Below the pieces are notes generated by a model. It was not told where the DNA came from and ran no database searches. It saw only the letters and a list, made by a program, of their open reading frames with translations. A stretch of DNA of 64,000 nt from Kordiimonas laminariae (GTDB lineage Bacteria; Pseudomonadota; Alphaproteobacteria; Sphingomonadales; Kordiimonadaceae). This document shows positions 1 through 7,188 of this stretch, one piece after another. Location: assembly GCF_023008165.1 (NCBI RefSeq), contig NZ_JAKQZA010000007.1:1-64000 (forward strand), given 5' to 3'. The position numbers were made by a program, and so were the translations under genes. Positions within the stretch are counted from its first letter, which is position 1. Each line of letters begins with the position of its first letter.

Positions 1-173
1 TCACGCTCTTCAGGAGCCTTATCGATGTTCGCGAAATCAACAGCTTCACCGCCTGTTGCTTCAGCTAGAACTTTTGTAATCGCAGCTGTAAGCGTCGTCT
101 TACCATGGTCAACGTGACCAATAGTACCAACGTTACAGTGCGGCTTATTACGCTCAAACTTTTCTTTAGCCAT
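1..173 (-). CDS. tuf: Elongation factor Tu, N-terminal part (truncated by window edge)
   Basis: Reading leftwards from the ATG at 173, the product starts [20 protein letters not shown] and continues into [15 protein letters not shown]. This is the classic EF-Tu N-terminus with the G1 P-loop (GHVDHGKT). EF-Tu delivers aminoacyl-tRNA to the ribosome in a GTP-dependent manner. Only about 57 residues lie in the window; the rest runs off the left edge. It is the last visible gene of a tRNA-Tyr/tRNA-Gly/tuf unit, an order also found upstream of tuf in other proteobacteria. Identity is essentially certain. Confidence 0.97.
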   Translation of the reverse strand, partial: MAKEKFERNKPHCNVGTIGHVDHGKTTLTAAITKVLAEATGGEAVDFANIDKAPEER

Positions 174-193
174 GCCCGTAATCCTTGCAAGCA

Positions 194-225
194 TTTACGC
201 CTGAACACGCGCGCGTGCGCGTAAA
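194..225 (-). repeat. Inverted repeat in the tuf leader
   Basis: TTTACGC (194-200) and GCGTAAA (219-225) are perfect 7-bp arms around an alternating CG/TG-rich loop, 21 bases upstream of the tuf start codon. In the tRNA-Gly-to-tuf transcript this would form a hairpin close to the ribosome-binding region. It could be a processing site between tRNA and mRNA or a translational control element. Function is inferred only. Confidence 0.35.
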
Positions 226-317
226 ATATATTCAGACGAACTTTCATACCCCGTGACACCCCACCCTAGGAGTAATCACATTCAATAAGCCGCCCCAGAA
301 GAGGCATTTAAAATATT

Positions 318-391
318 TGGAGCGGGTGAAGGGAATCGAACCCTCGTCGTAAGATTGGAAATCTTCTGCTCTACCATTGAGCTACACCCGC
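318..391 (-). tRNA. tRNA-Gly(UCC)
   Basis: The minus strand reads GCGGGTGTAGCTCAATGGTA at the 5' end. The anticodon loop carries TCC flanked by a GAAGA/TCTTA-type stem, the T-arm has GGTTCGATTCC, and the acceptor stem closes with CCCGC followed by an encoded CCA (318-320). All four arms can be drawn. It lies between tRNA-Tyr and tuf and is most likely co-transcribed with them. Confidence 0.96.
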
Positions 392-454
392 ACAATCATC
401 GCGATCCCCCGAACATAACAAAACCCTCCGAAGAAATGCATCTAGGGAAGGTGA

Positions 455-540
455 TGGTGGAGAGAGCAGGATTCGAACCTGCGTACTCATACGAGAACGG
501 ATTTACAATCCGTCGCCTTTAACCGCTCGGCCATCTCTCC
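455..540 (-). tRNA. tRNA-Tyr(GUA)
   Basis: The minus strand starts GGAGAGATGGCCGAGCGGTT (class II D-arm) and has the anticodon stem-loop CGGATTGTAAATCCG with GTA as anticodon. A long variable arm follows, then the T-arm GGTTCGAATCC, and CTCTCC plus an encoded CCA (455-457). The long variable arm and GTA anticodon make it tRNA-Tyr. It is the first gene of the leftward tRNA/tuf unit. Confidence 0.96.
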
Positions 541-588
541 AAAATCGAGTTCGTCACGCTGACCTTGATCAGCGTCGCGGTGAGGCGC

Positions 589-616
589 AATATGCCCATA
601 TCTTACTCGGTGTCAA
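589..616 (-). promoter_or_regulatory. Probable promoter of the tRNA-Tyr/tRNA-Gly/tuf unit
   Basis: On the minus strand a perfect -35 hexamer TTGACA (616-611) is followed, after 16 bases, by CATATT (594-589) as a -10 element. Transcription would start near 582, about 40 bases before tRNA-Tyr, which fits a stable-RNA promoter with a GC-rich discriminator (GCGCCTCAC). Assigned by sequence match only. Confidence 0.6.
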
Positions 617-725
617 CACAAACGAATTAAAAAAATGTATTTTTTTTGATGAGCTTTGTTGCAGAGTGATTTATAGCCCCTCTGAACCTTAGGTGTTGAG
701 CCAAAAAAAGACACCCAGATAACAA

Positions 726-1598
726 GTGAATATGATGAATAAAAAACGACACTCTGGACAAAAGACAAATCAAATGCCGCGCAAAAAAAATAATCAAGGC
801 GCGCGAAATCGGAATCAAGGCCCACACCGAGATAAAAGCTTTAGATCTCACGCAGATAGCAATCTGAAACCAAAAGCTTCAAACGGTTATTTTCTGTTTG
901 GTCGCAATTCCGTGGAAACTGCGCTCCAGAATAAAAACCGTGAATGTGTTCGGCTCATCGGAACGGAAAAAGCACTTTCAAATGAGCGCATTACCTCTAT
1001 CAGGCCAAATATTGAAACGGTCGTAATCAATGACACAGGCATTTTAGACGCCACTGTTGGCACAGACTCTCCACATCAAGGTATTCTACTTGAGGTACGG
1101 CCTCTGCCTGGTACTGATATCGAAAGCCTCCACCCCGTTGATGGCAAAAAAAATATCATCCTTATGCTCGATCAGGTAACTGACCCTCATAATGTTGGCG
1201 CCTGTATGCGCTCCGCAGCTGCTTTTGGCGCGCGTGCGCTAATTACACAGGACCGTAACAGTCCATCAGAAAGCGGTACACTTGCCCGTTCTGCCGCTGG
1301 CGGCTTGGAGACCCTGGATTGGCTTCGTGTAGCCAACCTTTCACAGGCCTTAGACACCCTTAAAGAAATGGGGTACTGGCACGTGGGCCTCGACGGTAAT
1401 ACTGAAACCAAAATCCGCGATGTAAAACTAGGCGACAATATAGTTATTGTTATGGGTTCCGAAGGAAAGGGTATGCGCCCCCTCACACGTAAATCATGTG
1501 ATATGATTGCAAAGATTCCTATGTCAGGCCAGATTGAAAGCCTGAATGTTTCGAATGCTGCGGCAATCGCTCTATATGAAATTGCAGACCAGAGCTAA
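726..1598 (+). CDS. rlmB: 23S rRNA (guanosine-2'-O)-methyltransferase, RlmB/TrmH (SPOUT) family
   Basis: The first ~55 residues form a basic, low-complexity tail (KKRHSGQKTNQ). A substrate-binding domain begins at GYFLFGRNSVETAL, as in RlmB. The C-terminal SPOUT domain shows the three TrmH motifs: DQVTDPHNVGACMRSAAAFG, the VMGSEGKGMRPLTRKSCD knot and IPMSGQIESLNVSNAAAIAL. The family uses SAM to methylate the ribose of G2251 in 23S rRNA. The extended frame starts at GTG 726, with ATGs at 732 and 735 in frame; none has a strong Shine-Dalgarno, so the exact start is uncertain. It lies divergent to the tRNA/tuf unit, and the cupin gene starts 14 bases beyond its stop. Confidence 0.88.
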   Translation: MNMMNKKRHSGQKTNQMPRKKNNQGARNRNQGPHRDKSFRSHADSNLKPKASNGYFLFGRNSVETALQNKNRECVRLIGTEKALSNERITSIRPNIETVVINDTGILDATVGTDSPHQGILLEVRPLPGTDIESLHPVDGKKNIILMLDQVTDPHNVGACMRSAAAFGARALITQDRNSPSESGTLARSAAGGLETLDWLRVANLSQALDTLKEMGYWHVGLDGNTETKIRDVKLGDNIVIVMGSEGKGMRPLTRKSCDMIAKIPMSGQIESLNVSNAAAIALYEIADQS

Positions 1599-1612
1599 TT
1601 AAGAAGTAGATT

Positions 1613-2047
1613 ATGGTAACCGCTAAAGACGTTATTAAGAAACTTGACCTCTCCCCTCATCCAGAAGGCGGCTACTACCGCCGTACTTATCAAAACGAAG
1701 GCGGTGCTGAAACAAGAGGTCGGGCAACATCTATCTACTATTTTCTAGAGGGTACGGATTTTGCCAAATGGCATAGTACTGACGGTGATGAAATCTGGTA
1801 TTGGCACGCAGGTGCAGCTTTAACACTTGAAATCGACCTCCACCACAAGGGAGTTCAATCATATGAACTTGGCCCTGATATCTTCCACGGACAGGCCCCT
1901 CAAATTCTCGTACCAGCGGATAACTGGCAGCGCGCACGCTCCAACGGTGACTGGACCCTTGTAAGCTGTATGGTCAGCCCAGGCTTCCTGTTTGACAGCT
2001 ATGAGCTGATCGAAGATGAAAACTGGCATCCTGATCTCAAAAAATAA
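1613..2047 (+). CDS. DUF985 cupin-fold protein
   Basis: 144 residues beginning VTAKDVIKKLDLSPHPEGGY, the hallmark N-terminus of DUF985 (RmlC-like cupin) proteins. Further family signatures are TSIYYFLEG, WHSTDGDEIWYWHAGAALTL and the C-terminal WTLVSCMVSPGFLFDSYEL. The fold is a single small beta-barrel. The biochemical role of most members is not established, and no metal ligands can be assigned with confidence. It follows rlmB by 14 bases and is probably co-transcribed with it; its stop lies 17 bases from the convergent asparagine-synthetase-like gene. Confidence 0.85.
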   Translation: MVTAKDVIKKLDLSPHPEGGYYRRTYQNEGGAETRGRATSIYYFLEGTDFAKWHSTDGDEIWYWHAGAALTLEIDLHHKGVQSYELGPDIFHGQAPQILVPADNWQRARSNGDWTLVSCMVSPGFLFDSYELIEDENWHPDLKK

Positions 2048-2063
2048 ATATGGGGGCTTGCCT

Positions 2064-4016
2064 CTAGCTTATTATTTCTTCGATACCTGCGGCGCTTTCT
2101 TCACCCGACAGCCAAACAAGCATATGAAGAAATCTTAAACCATGTGTTGGCTTATGCCCTCCCCCAAAGAAATACTCTCCATTTACGGCTTCAAGAAAAT
2201 TTTCGCGATTTAAAAGTGTCCAAAGCTCGTGGTTTACCGGTAAATCCGTTGCTAGTTCGGCCATAAATTTACGGTTTTGCCATAGATACTTTCCATGAAT
2301 ACCTAATGATTTTGGACCATCGAAGTCTGCCCACTGATTCATGCCGCACCCAGTTATAATTGAGATACGATCAACCTCTGGCATACTACTACGGTCCACT
2401 GCTGTTATTGCCTCAGCCGAACAATCAAGACGGTGGGCGAGATGTCTTCGTGGCTTCACCTGCATTGACTTGGCAGCAAATGGGATACTTAGGATACGCT
2501 GGCCTGCCATTTTCTCCATCAAATCAAAAACAAAACGGCCACTGGCTCTATCTTCCCACGAAAGCGCCTGTGCAGCTGCAATCATAACCGGGTCATATAG
2601 AAACTCAAAAGCTCCCGAAGAATAATTTAAAGCGCGAGCTAAGAAGGCGAAATGGCGACGGGTTCGATCCCTAAAGTAAGTATCCATCCCCATGCTATCG
2701 ATGGTGTCTGCATAGTCATAATGCTCTTGCATTAAACTATGCACCGCATGACGCCTGAATGTTTTGGTATAAAGCTTTTTTTGCCCTCGTAGATTATTCC
2801 CTACCTTATAGGCCCATCTTGCCGCGTAGCGTTTCTTTTCATCAAAAACGCCCCCCCAATAAGAGGCTAGAGCTTCTGTATAAACTGCATCTCTTTGAGC
2901 AAACACTTTCAAAGCAGCTTTCGGTTTACCTGTAAGAAAGCATCCCATATCAGGTCCTGTCATATGAGATCTTGACAATTCTCCCGCGCCGCCACGAACC
3001 CGTCCTACATTTTCAAGTCGCCCTTTGCCCAAAGCATAGTGATGTAAGGTTGAATGCCCTTGCTGACGAAAAGCTGAACGTCTTGCCTGTTCTTGAGCAG
3101 AAACATATGTTTCAGTATAGTTTTCCGGAAAATTTCCTTCCCTTGCACCAAACGTTTTTGCCAAACGCCGAGCAACATATTTATCGTCGTCCCCTTCATT
3201 GCCTCCAACAAAGAAGTTTAACCCTTTAACACCAGCTCCAACAGCTGCTGCAAAACATATACGAGAGTCCTGACCACCGGTCAGGTCATAGATAATCCCA
3301 TTTTCCGGAAGGGCCTTATCCAAAGCTGCAGCATATCCCGTTAGGCGTTCAGCAGATAAATCTAATAATTCTTCGTAACTGGCCCCCTCTGGAAAGGCTT
3401 GAAACTTACTTTCTGATATTTTCCAATTAGCACCCTGCCCCAAAACACCGGTACCGAAAGGCTGGACAAAAACATCCTTATAACCGGTTTTAGTGTCAGC
3501 GCCTACGGTACAAGCTGTTTCAAAGCAGCCAACATAGGGATTGCGGGATAACGTCTCGCCCACTGCTTTTGCCACGGCTTCGATGAAGTAAATACTTGAT
3601 GAAACACACAAACTTGAACCAGATTGCCAAGTAAACAAAGAATATTGTGATAACGGATCAACAACAACGGAGAAATTGGCTGCATTTTTATCCACCGACA
3701 CGCTGGCAAACACACCGCGCATCTGGCTATCACCCCCTCCTGACATACATGCTTCGTGATATCGCGATAACATTAAAGGATTTGGGGCCAAACAGGTACC
3801 GGATGAAAACACTGTTTCACCATCCATACCGTGGCCATCCCAATAGAAACAGTATCCATTATCTTCTAGAGGCTTCGCACCGCCAACCAGTAAACCAGAG
3901 CTCTGGAAAAAATTTAGGGGCCCATCCACCGGCGCTATGCGTCTAGCCTCTCGACATGCCTGTTCAATCACAGCTGCTCGAGATGCCAACTCACCTGAGA
4001 CCAAAAGAAATTCCAT
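2064..4016 (-). CDS. Asparagine-synthetase-like protein lacking the N-terminal catalytic Cys (orphan)
   Basis: 650 residues. Residues 1-210 resemble the glutamine-amidotransferase fold of AsnB, with a VVVDPLSQYSLF motif near 118-128. The chain starts MEFLLVSG, so Cys2, needed for glutaminase activity, is absent. Residues 240-256 hold the ATP-pyrophosphatase loop IYDLTGGQDSR, the SGGxDS motif of asparagine and beta-lactam synthetases. The longest open frame would begin at 4142, but that extension crosses a terminator hairpin, so ATG 4016 is preferred. Such Cys-less relatives often activate carboxylates for amide formation, as in lasso-peptide or beta-lactam synthesis. No precursor peptide or partner enzyme was seen nearby, so substrate and pathway are unknown. 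It stands alone, convergent with the cupin gene. Confidence 0.75.
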   Translation of the reverse strand: MEFLLVSGELASRAAVIEQACREARRIAPVDGPLNFFQSSGLLVGGAKPLEDNGYCFYWDGHGMDGETVFSSGTCLAPNPLMLSRYHEACMSGGGDSQMRGVFASVSVDKNAANFSVVVDPLSQYSLFTWQSGSSLCVSSSIYFIEAVAKAVGETLSRNPYVGCFETACTVGADTKTGYKDVFVQPFGTGVLGQGANWKISESKFQAFPEGASYEELLDLSAERLTGYAAALDKALPENGIIYDLTGGQDSRICFAAAVGAGVKGLNFFVGGNEGDDDKYVARRLAKTFGAREGNFPENYTETYVSAQEQARRSAFRQQGHSTLHHYALGKGRLENVGRVRGGAGELSRSHMTGPDMGCFLTGKPKAALKVFAQRDAVYTEALASYWGGVFDEKKRYAARWAYKVGNNLRGQKKLYTKTFRRHAVHSLMQEHYDYADTIDSMGMDTYFRDRTRRHFAFLARALNYSSGAFEFLYDPVMIAAAQALSWEDRASGRFVFDLMEKMAGQRILSIPFAAKSMQVKPRRHLAHRLDCSAEAITAVDRSSMPEVDRISIITGCGMNQWADFDGPKSLGIHGKYLWQNRKFMAELATDLPVNHELWTLLNRENFLEAVNGEYFFGGGHKPTHGLRFLHMLVWLSGEESAAGIEEIIS

Positions 4017-4128
4017 AAATAAACCCCAAAGCCCAAAAGGCCGCACAAATATCAAACAAGAACATCTTTCATACTGCAACCAATCAAAAATACAATTTTT
4101 AAACTTTAGAGAGCTACCCAAGCACAAA

Positions 4129-4156
4129 AAAAGAGCCATCACTTGATGGCTCTTTT
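4129..4156 (-). terminator. Rho-independent terminator of the GntR/ABC operon
   Basis: AAAGAGCCATCA and TGATGGCTCTTT pair perfectly around a two-base loop. In the minus direction a run of T follows. It lies 26 bases past the stop codon of the ABC permease. Confidence 0.9.
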
Positions 4157-4181
4157 CTTTTTTAGAGGTTTGGGTCGGTTA

Positions 4182-5120
4182 TTAAACTGCTTTCTTCCGG
4201 ATCTCGATTGCAGCGAAAACAAAAGCTGCCGCAACTACAATCCCCGCCCAAAATTCGCCACTGCCCAAGCTATATGAAAGGGCATCGAATTGAGGACCAC
4301 CAACTACAAAATCAAGCAACTCTCTTGGGCCGTCGATGCTAATCGTATTTGCATAATCACGATACGCAAACTCCGTCCAACCACCAACATGGATAGCGAT
4401 CCAGCGCAACACGCCTGTTGTTTCAAAGAAGATACCCTCTACTGCCGCCATCACCGCTGGTACAAGTGCCGCCCAAAGGAAAGGCAAGCGGTTCGCAAAG
4501 GATGACACCAACAATACCCAAGCCAACATTGGCAGTGCCCATAGCGCATATACATAGTACATACCAAGGCCAGAGAACCATGTGCCGATCATCGAACCTA
4601 GCGGCCATAATTCAAGGATAGGACCACCTTGAAACAGAACCACGAAGGTTAAGAAAAAGGCAATTGCAAGCTGGGAAACAATAACAACAGCCATAAAGAT
4701 GATTGGAACAATCACAACCGGCACAAAAAGCTTCGCCAGAACTTCTTGCCAATCCGCAACTGGCATAGACTTCCAGAACAGGATCGAACGGTCACGGCGT
4801 TCTTCATACAGGCTACTCAACAAAGAGAAGAAAACAACGAACGGGAATGCGATCCATGGAAGGGAACCCATGCTCCAGTATCCAAAGGTCATTGCGGCAC
4901 TAATCTCTGCAGGCTCTTTTTCTGCCAAACGTGTAAGTGCATCACCAAAATTCTGGATATCGTGTCTTTCCATACCATGAATTTCGATCATGTTGCCAAA
5001 ACCAAGAACGGAAAGGAACAAGAGCAGCACAGTGATACCTGCGAGCACCACTGGTGCCCATATGTATCCATTTTTGCCGTCTAAGATTTCCCTTTTAATC
5101 AGGGCCTGAAAGGTTTTCAT
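4182..5120 (-). CDS. ABC-2 type transporter permease
   Basis: 312 residues with about six hydrophobic segments: ~20-42 (WAPVVLAGITVLLLFLSVLG), ~92-105, ~135-165, ~180-210, ~215-235 and ~285-305. The soluble N-terminal start MKTFQALIKREILDGKNGYI is typical of ABC-2 permeases. It overlaps the ATPase stop by 4 bases (ATGA-type coupling), so the two subunits are translated together. In YtrA-type GntR operons this pair usually forms an exporter linked to cell-envelope or antibiotic stress; the substrate here cannot be read from sequence. Confidence 0.85.
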   Translation of the reverse strand: MKTFQALIKREILDGKNGYIWAPVVLAGITVLLLFLSVLGFGNMIEIHGMERHDIQNFGDALTRLAEKEPAEISAAMTFGYWSMGSLPWIAFPFVVFFSLLSSLYEERRDRSILFWKSMPVADWQEVLAKLFVPVVIVPIIFMAVVIVSQLAIAFFLTFVVLFQGGPILELWPLGSMIGTWFSGLGMYYVYALWALPMLAWVLLVSSFANRLPFLWAALVPAVMAAVEGIFFETTGVLRWIAIHVGGWTEFAYRDYANTISIDGPRELLDFVVGGPQFDALSYSLGSGEFWAGIVVAAAFVFAAIEIRKKAV

Positions 5121-5977
5121 TGCCCACCTCCTGTCATGGTCGCCACGAAAATGTCAGCCAGGCCTAGGCGGCGCGTTTCACCCAATTTAGCCAGCGCATC
5201 GTGATCAGCATTTTTATACACGCATGTTTTCTTACCGAACGTTGAGCTTTCGCGGATTGGGCCAAGAGCTGTCGCTTCTTCTTCTTTACCCGGCTCCACC
5301 ATTACTTCAACAAACTGCTCAGAAAGTTCTTCCATATCGCTCTGTAGAACGATACCGCCATCCTTGATGAAAATCACATCAGTGAGGATATGTTCGATTT
5401 CTTCCACTTGGTGCGTTGTAATAACTACCGTGCGGTCTTCATCGAAGTATTCTTCAAGCAGGCTTTGGTAGAATTGCTTCCGGAAAATAATATCCAGACC
5501 AAGTGTTGGTTCATCCAGTACAAGCAGCTTAGCATCAATCGCCATCACCACCGCTAGATGTACCTGTACCGTCATACCTTTTGAAAGAGCTCGCACCTTA
5601 CGGTCCATCGGCACTTTCGTACGGCTTAGGAAATCAAGCGCTTTAGAGCGATCAAATTTCGGGTGCACACGTTCTACATAATCAAGAACGTCTGAAACCT
5701 TCATCCATTTCGGTAGTGTCGCAACGTCCGCAATGAAGCAAACATCCTGCATCAATGCATCGCGTTCTTTTGCTGGGTCATGGCCCATCACACTCAGGCT
5801 ACCATCATATGTGGTAAGGCCTAGAACCGCGTTCAGCATTGTGGTTTTCCCAGCGCCATTTGCGCCAATCACACCAACAATTCTGCCAAGTGGGATATTG
5901 AAATCAACTGGTTTAAGGGCCTGGAATTTGCCGAATGACTTTGAAAGCCCTCGTGCTTCAACAACATATTCTGTCAT
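5117..5977 (-). CDS. ABC transporter ATP-binding protein
   Basis: 286 residues. Walker A is GANGAGKTT (~37-45), the Q-loop region ends DVCFIADVATLPKW, the signature is LSKGM (degenerate from LSGGQ), Walker B is LLVLDEPTLGLD and the switch histidine is in VVITTHQVEEIEH. The C-terminal ~80 residues form an accessory domain. The degenerate signature LSKGM is common in the YtrB/drug-exporter group. It lies between the GntR regulator (12-base gap) and the permease (4-base overlap) and is the motor of that exporter. Confidence 0.92.
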   Translation of the reverse strand: MTEYVVEARGLSKSFGKFQALKPVDFNIPLGRIVGVIGANGAGKTTMLNAVLGLTTYDGSLSVMGHDPAKERDALMQDVCFIADVATLPKWMKVSDVLDYVERVHPKFDRSKALDFLSRTKVPMDRKVRALSKGMTVQVHLAVVMAIDAKLLVLDEPTLGLDIIFRKQFYQSLLEEYFDEDRTVVITTHQVEEIEHILTDVIFIKDGGIVLQSDMEELSEQFVEVMVEPGKEEEATALGPIRESSTFGKKTCVYKNADHDALAKLGETRRLGLADIFVATMTGGGQ

Positions 5978-5989
5978 ATTGGCCCCCTC

Positions 5990-6349
5990 CTAGTTGGCAA
6001 GCCCGCTTTTAAGCAGGTCTTCCGGTTCAAAACCAAGCCGACGAATTGTTTCTAGAACCCGTGGCCACTCTTCTTCAATAAACTTAGCTCGTTCTGCTTC
6101 AAGCAGCTTTTCCCGAGCTCCTTCGATCACGAACATGCCCAGTCCGCGTCGTTTTTCAACAAGTCCGTCCATTACTAGCTCCTGATAGGCTTTTGATGCA
6201 GTGATAGGATTAATTTGTAAATCCACAGCGACATTTCTTACTGATGGAAGTGCCTCTCCTTCAGGGAGATTACCTTCCATAATGGCTGTCACCACTTTGT
6301 CCTTCAGTTGCCGGTAAATTGGCTGATCATCGCTCCAATCCGGCGTCAT
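5990..6349 (-). CDS. GntR-family transcriptional regulator, YtrA subfamily
   Basis: 119 residues: a winged helix (QPIYRQLKDKVVTAIMEGNLPEGEALPSVR..., ~8-75) with INPITASKAYQELVMDGLVEKRRGLGMFV, followed by only ~40 residues of helix. The very short effector part is the mark of the YtrA subfamily, which represses its own operon with an ABC exporter. Here regulator, ATPase and permease follow in that order. Its likely operators are the GGTGT/ACACC palindromes at 6801-7017. A Shine-Dalgarno (AAGGGAG) sits 5 bases before the ATG, just after the stop of the 43-residue gene. Confidence 0.9.
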   Translation of the reverse strand: MTPDWSDDQPIYRQLKDKVVTAIMEGNLPEGEALPSVRNVAVDLQINPITASKAYQELVMDGLVEKRRGLGMFVIEGAREKLLEAERAKFIEEEWPRVLETIRRLGFEPEDLLKSGLAN

Positions 6350-6363
6350 AAAAACTCCCTTTC

Positions 6364-6495
6364 TTACGCAGAAGTTGCAAGAAGATTAACGTTGCCAGCA
6401 AAGAGCGGCTGGGCCACAAGCTTTGCAGTTGCACGCGCAACACGGCGGCTACGACGAACCATACGTTTTGTTGATGAATAAGTGCGGGTTGTCAT
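6364..6495 (-). CDS. 43-residue basic/hydrophobic small protein heading the GntR/ABC operon
   Basis: The frame reads MTTRTYSSTKRMVRRSRRVA, then RATAKLVAQPLFAGNVNLLATSA and TAA. A strong Shine-Dalgarno (GCGAGGAG) stands about 9 bases before the ATG. The gene ends 14 bases before the GntR start, within the same leftward transcript. The N-terminal half is highly basic (RRSRR, nine Arg/Lys in residues 1-25); the C-terminal half is mildly hydrophobic. It is not a recognisable family. It could be a leader peptide coupling translation to gntR, a small cationic effector sensed or exported by the ABC transporter, or a small regulatory protein. The strong ribosome-binding site and operon position support real translation; function is unknown. 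Confidence 0.65.
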   Translation of the reverse strand: MTTRTYSSTKRMVRRSRRVARATAKLVAQPLFAGNVNLLATSA

Positions 6496-6800
6496 TTTTT
6501 ATTCTCCTCGCTGTTTGCCTCATTGGGCGGCGCCTGTTTTCAGGCTTATTGTTAAACTGTCGTGTTTCTTTTTTTTTAAGATCAGGGGGCCAGATTTTAT
6601 TTTTATCTCTGGCTCCCCCAATTTTTTCCTCGCTGTATGAGACCTTGTGGTCTTTCTTATTATTAGTGCTGTCGTTCCCGGGCCGATATTTTATCTGTTC
6701 CCGTTACCAGCACTTTTTCCTCGCATACCATCTGAGCCTTTAGGCTTCTCTTGGCTAACCCCCGTGGACTTATGTCTCTGTTTGGGCGTTTTATCGTGCC
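6496..6800 (-). other. Long structured 5' leader of the GntR/ABC operon
   Basis: About 300 bases separate the predicted promoter from the 43-residue gene. The leader holds three copies of GCGAGGA(A/G)AAA-like purine tracts (near 6503-6512, 6623-6633 and 6715-6724). It also holds several hairpins: GGGGGAGCCAGA/TCTGGCCCCC around 6590-6619, GTGCTG/CAGCAC at 6666-6713, GACC/GGTC near 6641-6652 and GAGCC/GGCTT near 6734-6747. A 22-codon open frame (6663-6731, ATG preceded by AAAGG, starting MVCEEKVLVT) lies in it. The first two hairpins also resemble terminators in the rightward direction. Its role is unknown. Confidence 0.5.
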
Positions 6801-6840
6801 GGTGTATTAGTTATGTATAACACCACCTCACATTTGACAA
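6801..6840 (-). promoter_or_regulatory. Promoter and overlapping YtrA-type operator of the GntR/ABC operon
   Basis: A minus-strand -35 TTGTCA (6840-6835) is followed after exactly 17 bases by TACATA (6817-6812). The -10 lies inside the palindrome GGTGT-N14-ACACC (6801-6824), so repressor bound there would block RNA polymerase. The same GGTGT/ACACC arms recur twice further right. The regulator is inferred to be the adjacent YtrA-type GntR. Confidence 0.65.
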
Positions 6841-6931
6841 GAGGCAATATCAAAAAACTTCACAAAAATAAGTTAAGGTATTGATTTTGAAGGTTTTTAT
6901 TTTTCAGGTATTTTTAGATACAGGTGTAATA

Positions 6932-6956
6932 GGTGTGTTACTAGGTGTTATACACC
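6932..6956. promoter_or_regulatory. Second GGTGT-N15-ACACC operator
   Basis: GGTGTGTTAC...GTTATACACC, a 25-bp palindrome of the same design as those at 6801 and 6993. An extra GGTGTAAT half-site begins at 6923 and another GGTGTTATACACC core lies at 6944-6956. It sits midway between the two divergent start regions. Confidence 0.55.
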
Positions 6957-6992
6957 CCCTAAAACACCCAATATTTGGACTGATTCCATAGG

Positions 6993-7017
6993 GGTGTAAT
7001 ACACCGTATATAACACC
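6993..7017. promoter_or_regulatory. Third GGTGT-N15-ACACC operator, overlapping a rightward -10
   Basis: The palindrome runs GGTGTAATACACC (6993-7005) into GTATATAACACC (ending 7017); halves agree at 10 of 12 positions. TATATAA (7007-7013) could be the -10 of a rightward promoter for the small protein/NCS1 permease pair, although no good -35 is visible. If so, the GntR regulator may control both divergent units. Confidence 0.55.
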
Positions 7018-7128
7018 TGTGGAATTGGGCGACGCTATAAACACTGTCCGACAGATTACCCACCATCATCGGTAACCTGAAGACACATCACCTGACAAAC
7101 ACCCTCCTCTGAATAAGCTGTTTAATGA

Positions 7129-7156
7129 CGAAACACGTCTCAAATCGCGTGTTTCG
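7129..7156 (+). repeat. Perfect 9-bp inverted repeat upstream of the permease unit
   Basis: CGAAACACG (7129-7137) and CGTGTTTCG (7148-7156) flank a 10-base loop, ending 19 bases before the GGAGG of the 39-residue gene. It may be an mRNA hairpin in the leader or a protein-binding site. No known riboswitch consensus was recognised around it. Confidence 0.45.
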
Positions 7157-7188
7157 AAATATTTTGAACAGTTTCGGAGGATCATTTG

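Noticed and set aside
4017-4142. N-terminal 42-codon extension of the asparagine-synthetase-like gene
   Set aside because: It crosses the intrinsic terminator at 4129-4156 and has no similarity to the family N-terminus.
6574-6720. Rightward terminators suggested by hairpins followed by T-runs
   Set aside because: No rightward gene ends before them; the stems are more simply part of the leftward leader. They could still limit antisense transcription.
6423-6743. 106-codon rightward frame in the GntR/ABC leader
   Set aside because: It lies opposite the 43-residue gene and the leader hairpins, has no start signal, and its Cys/Phe/Leu-rich composition is that of an antisense shadow.
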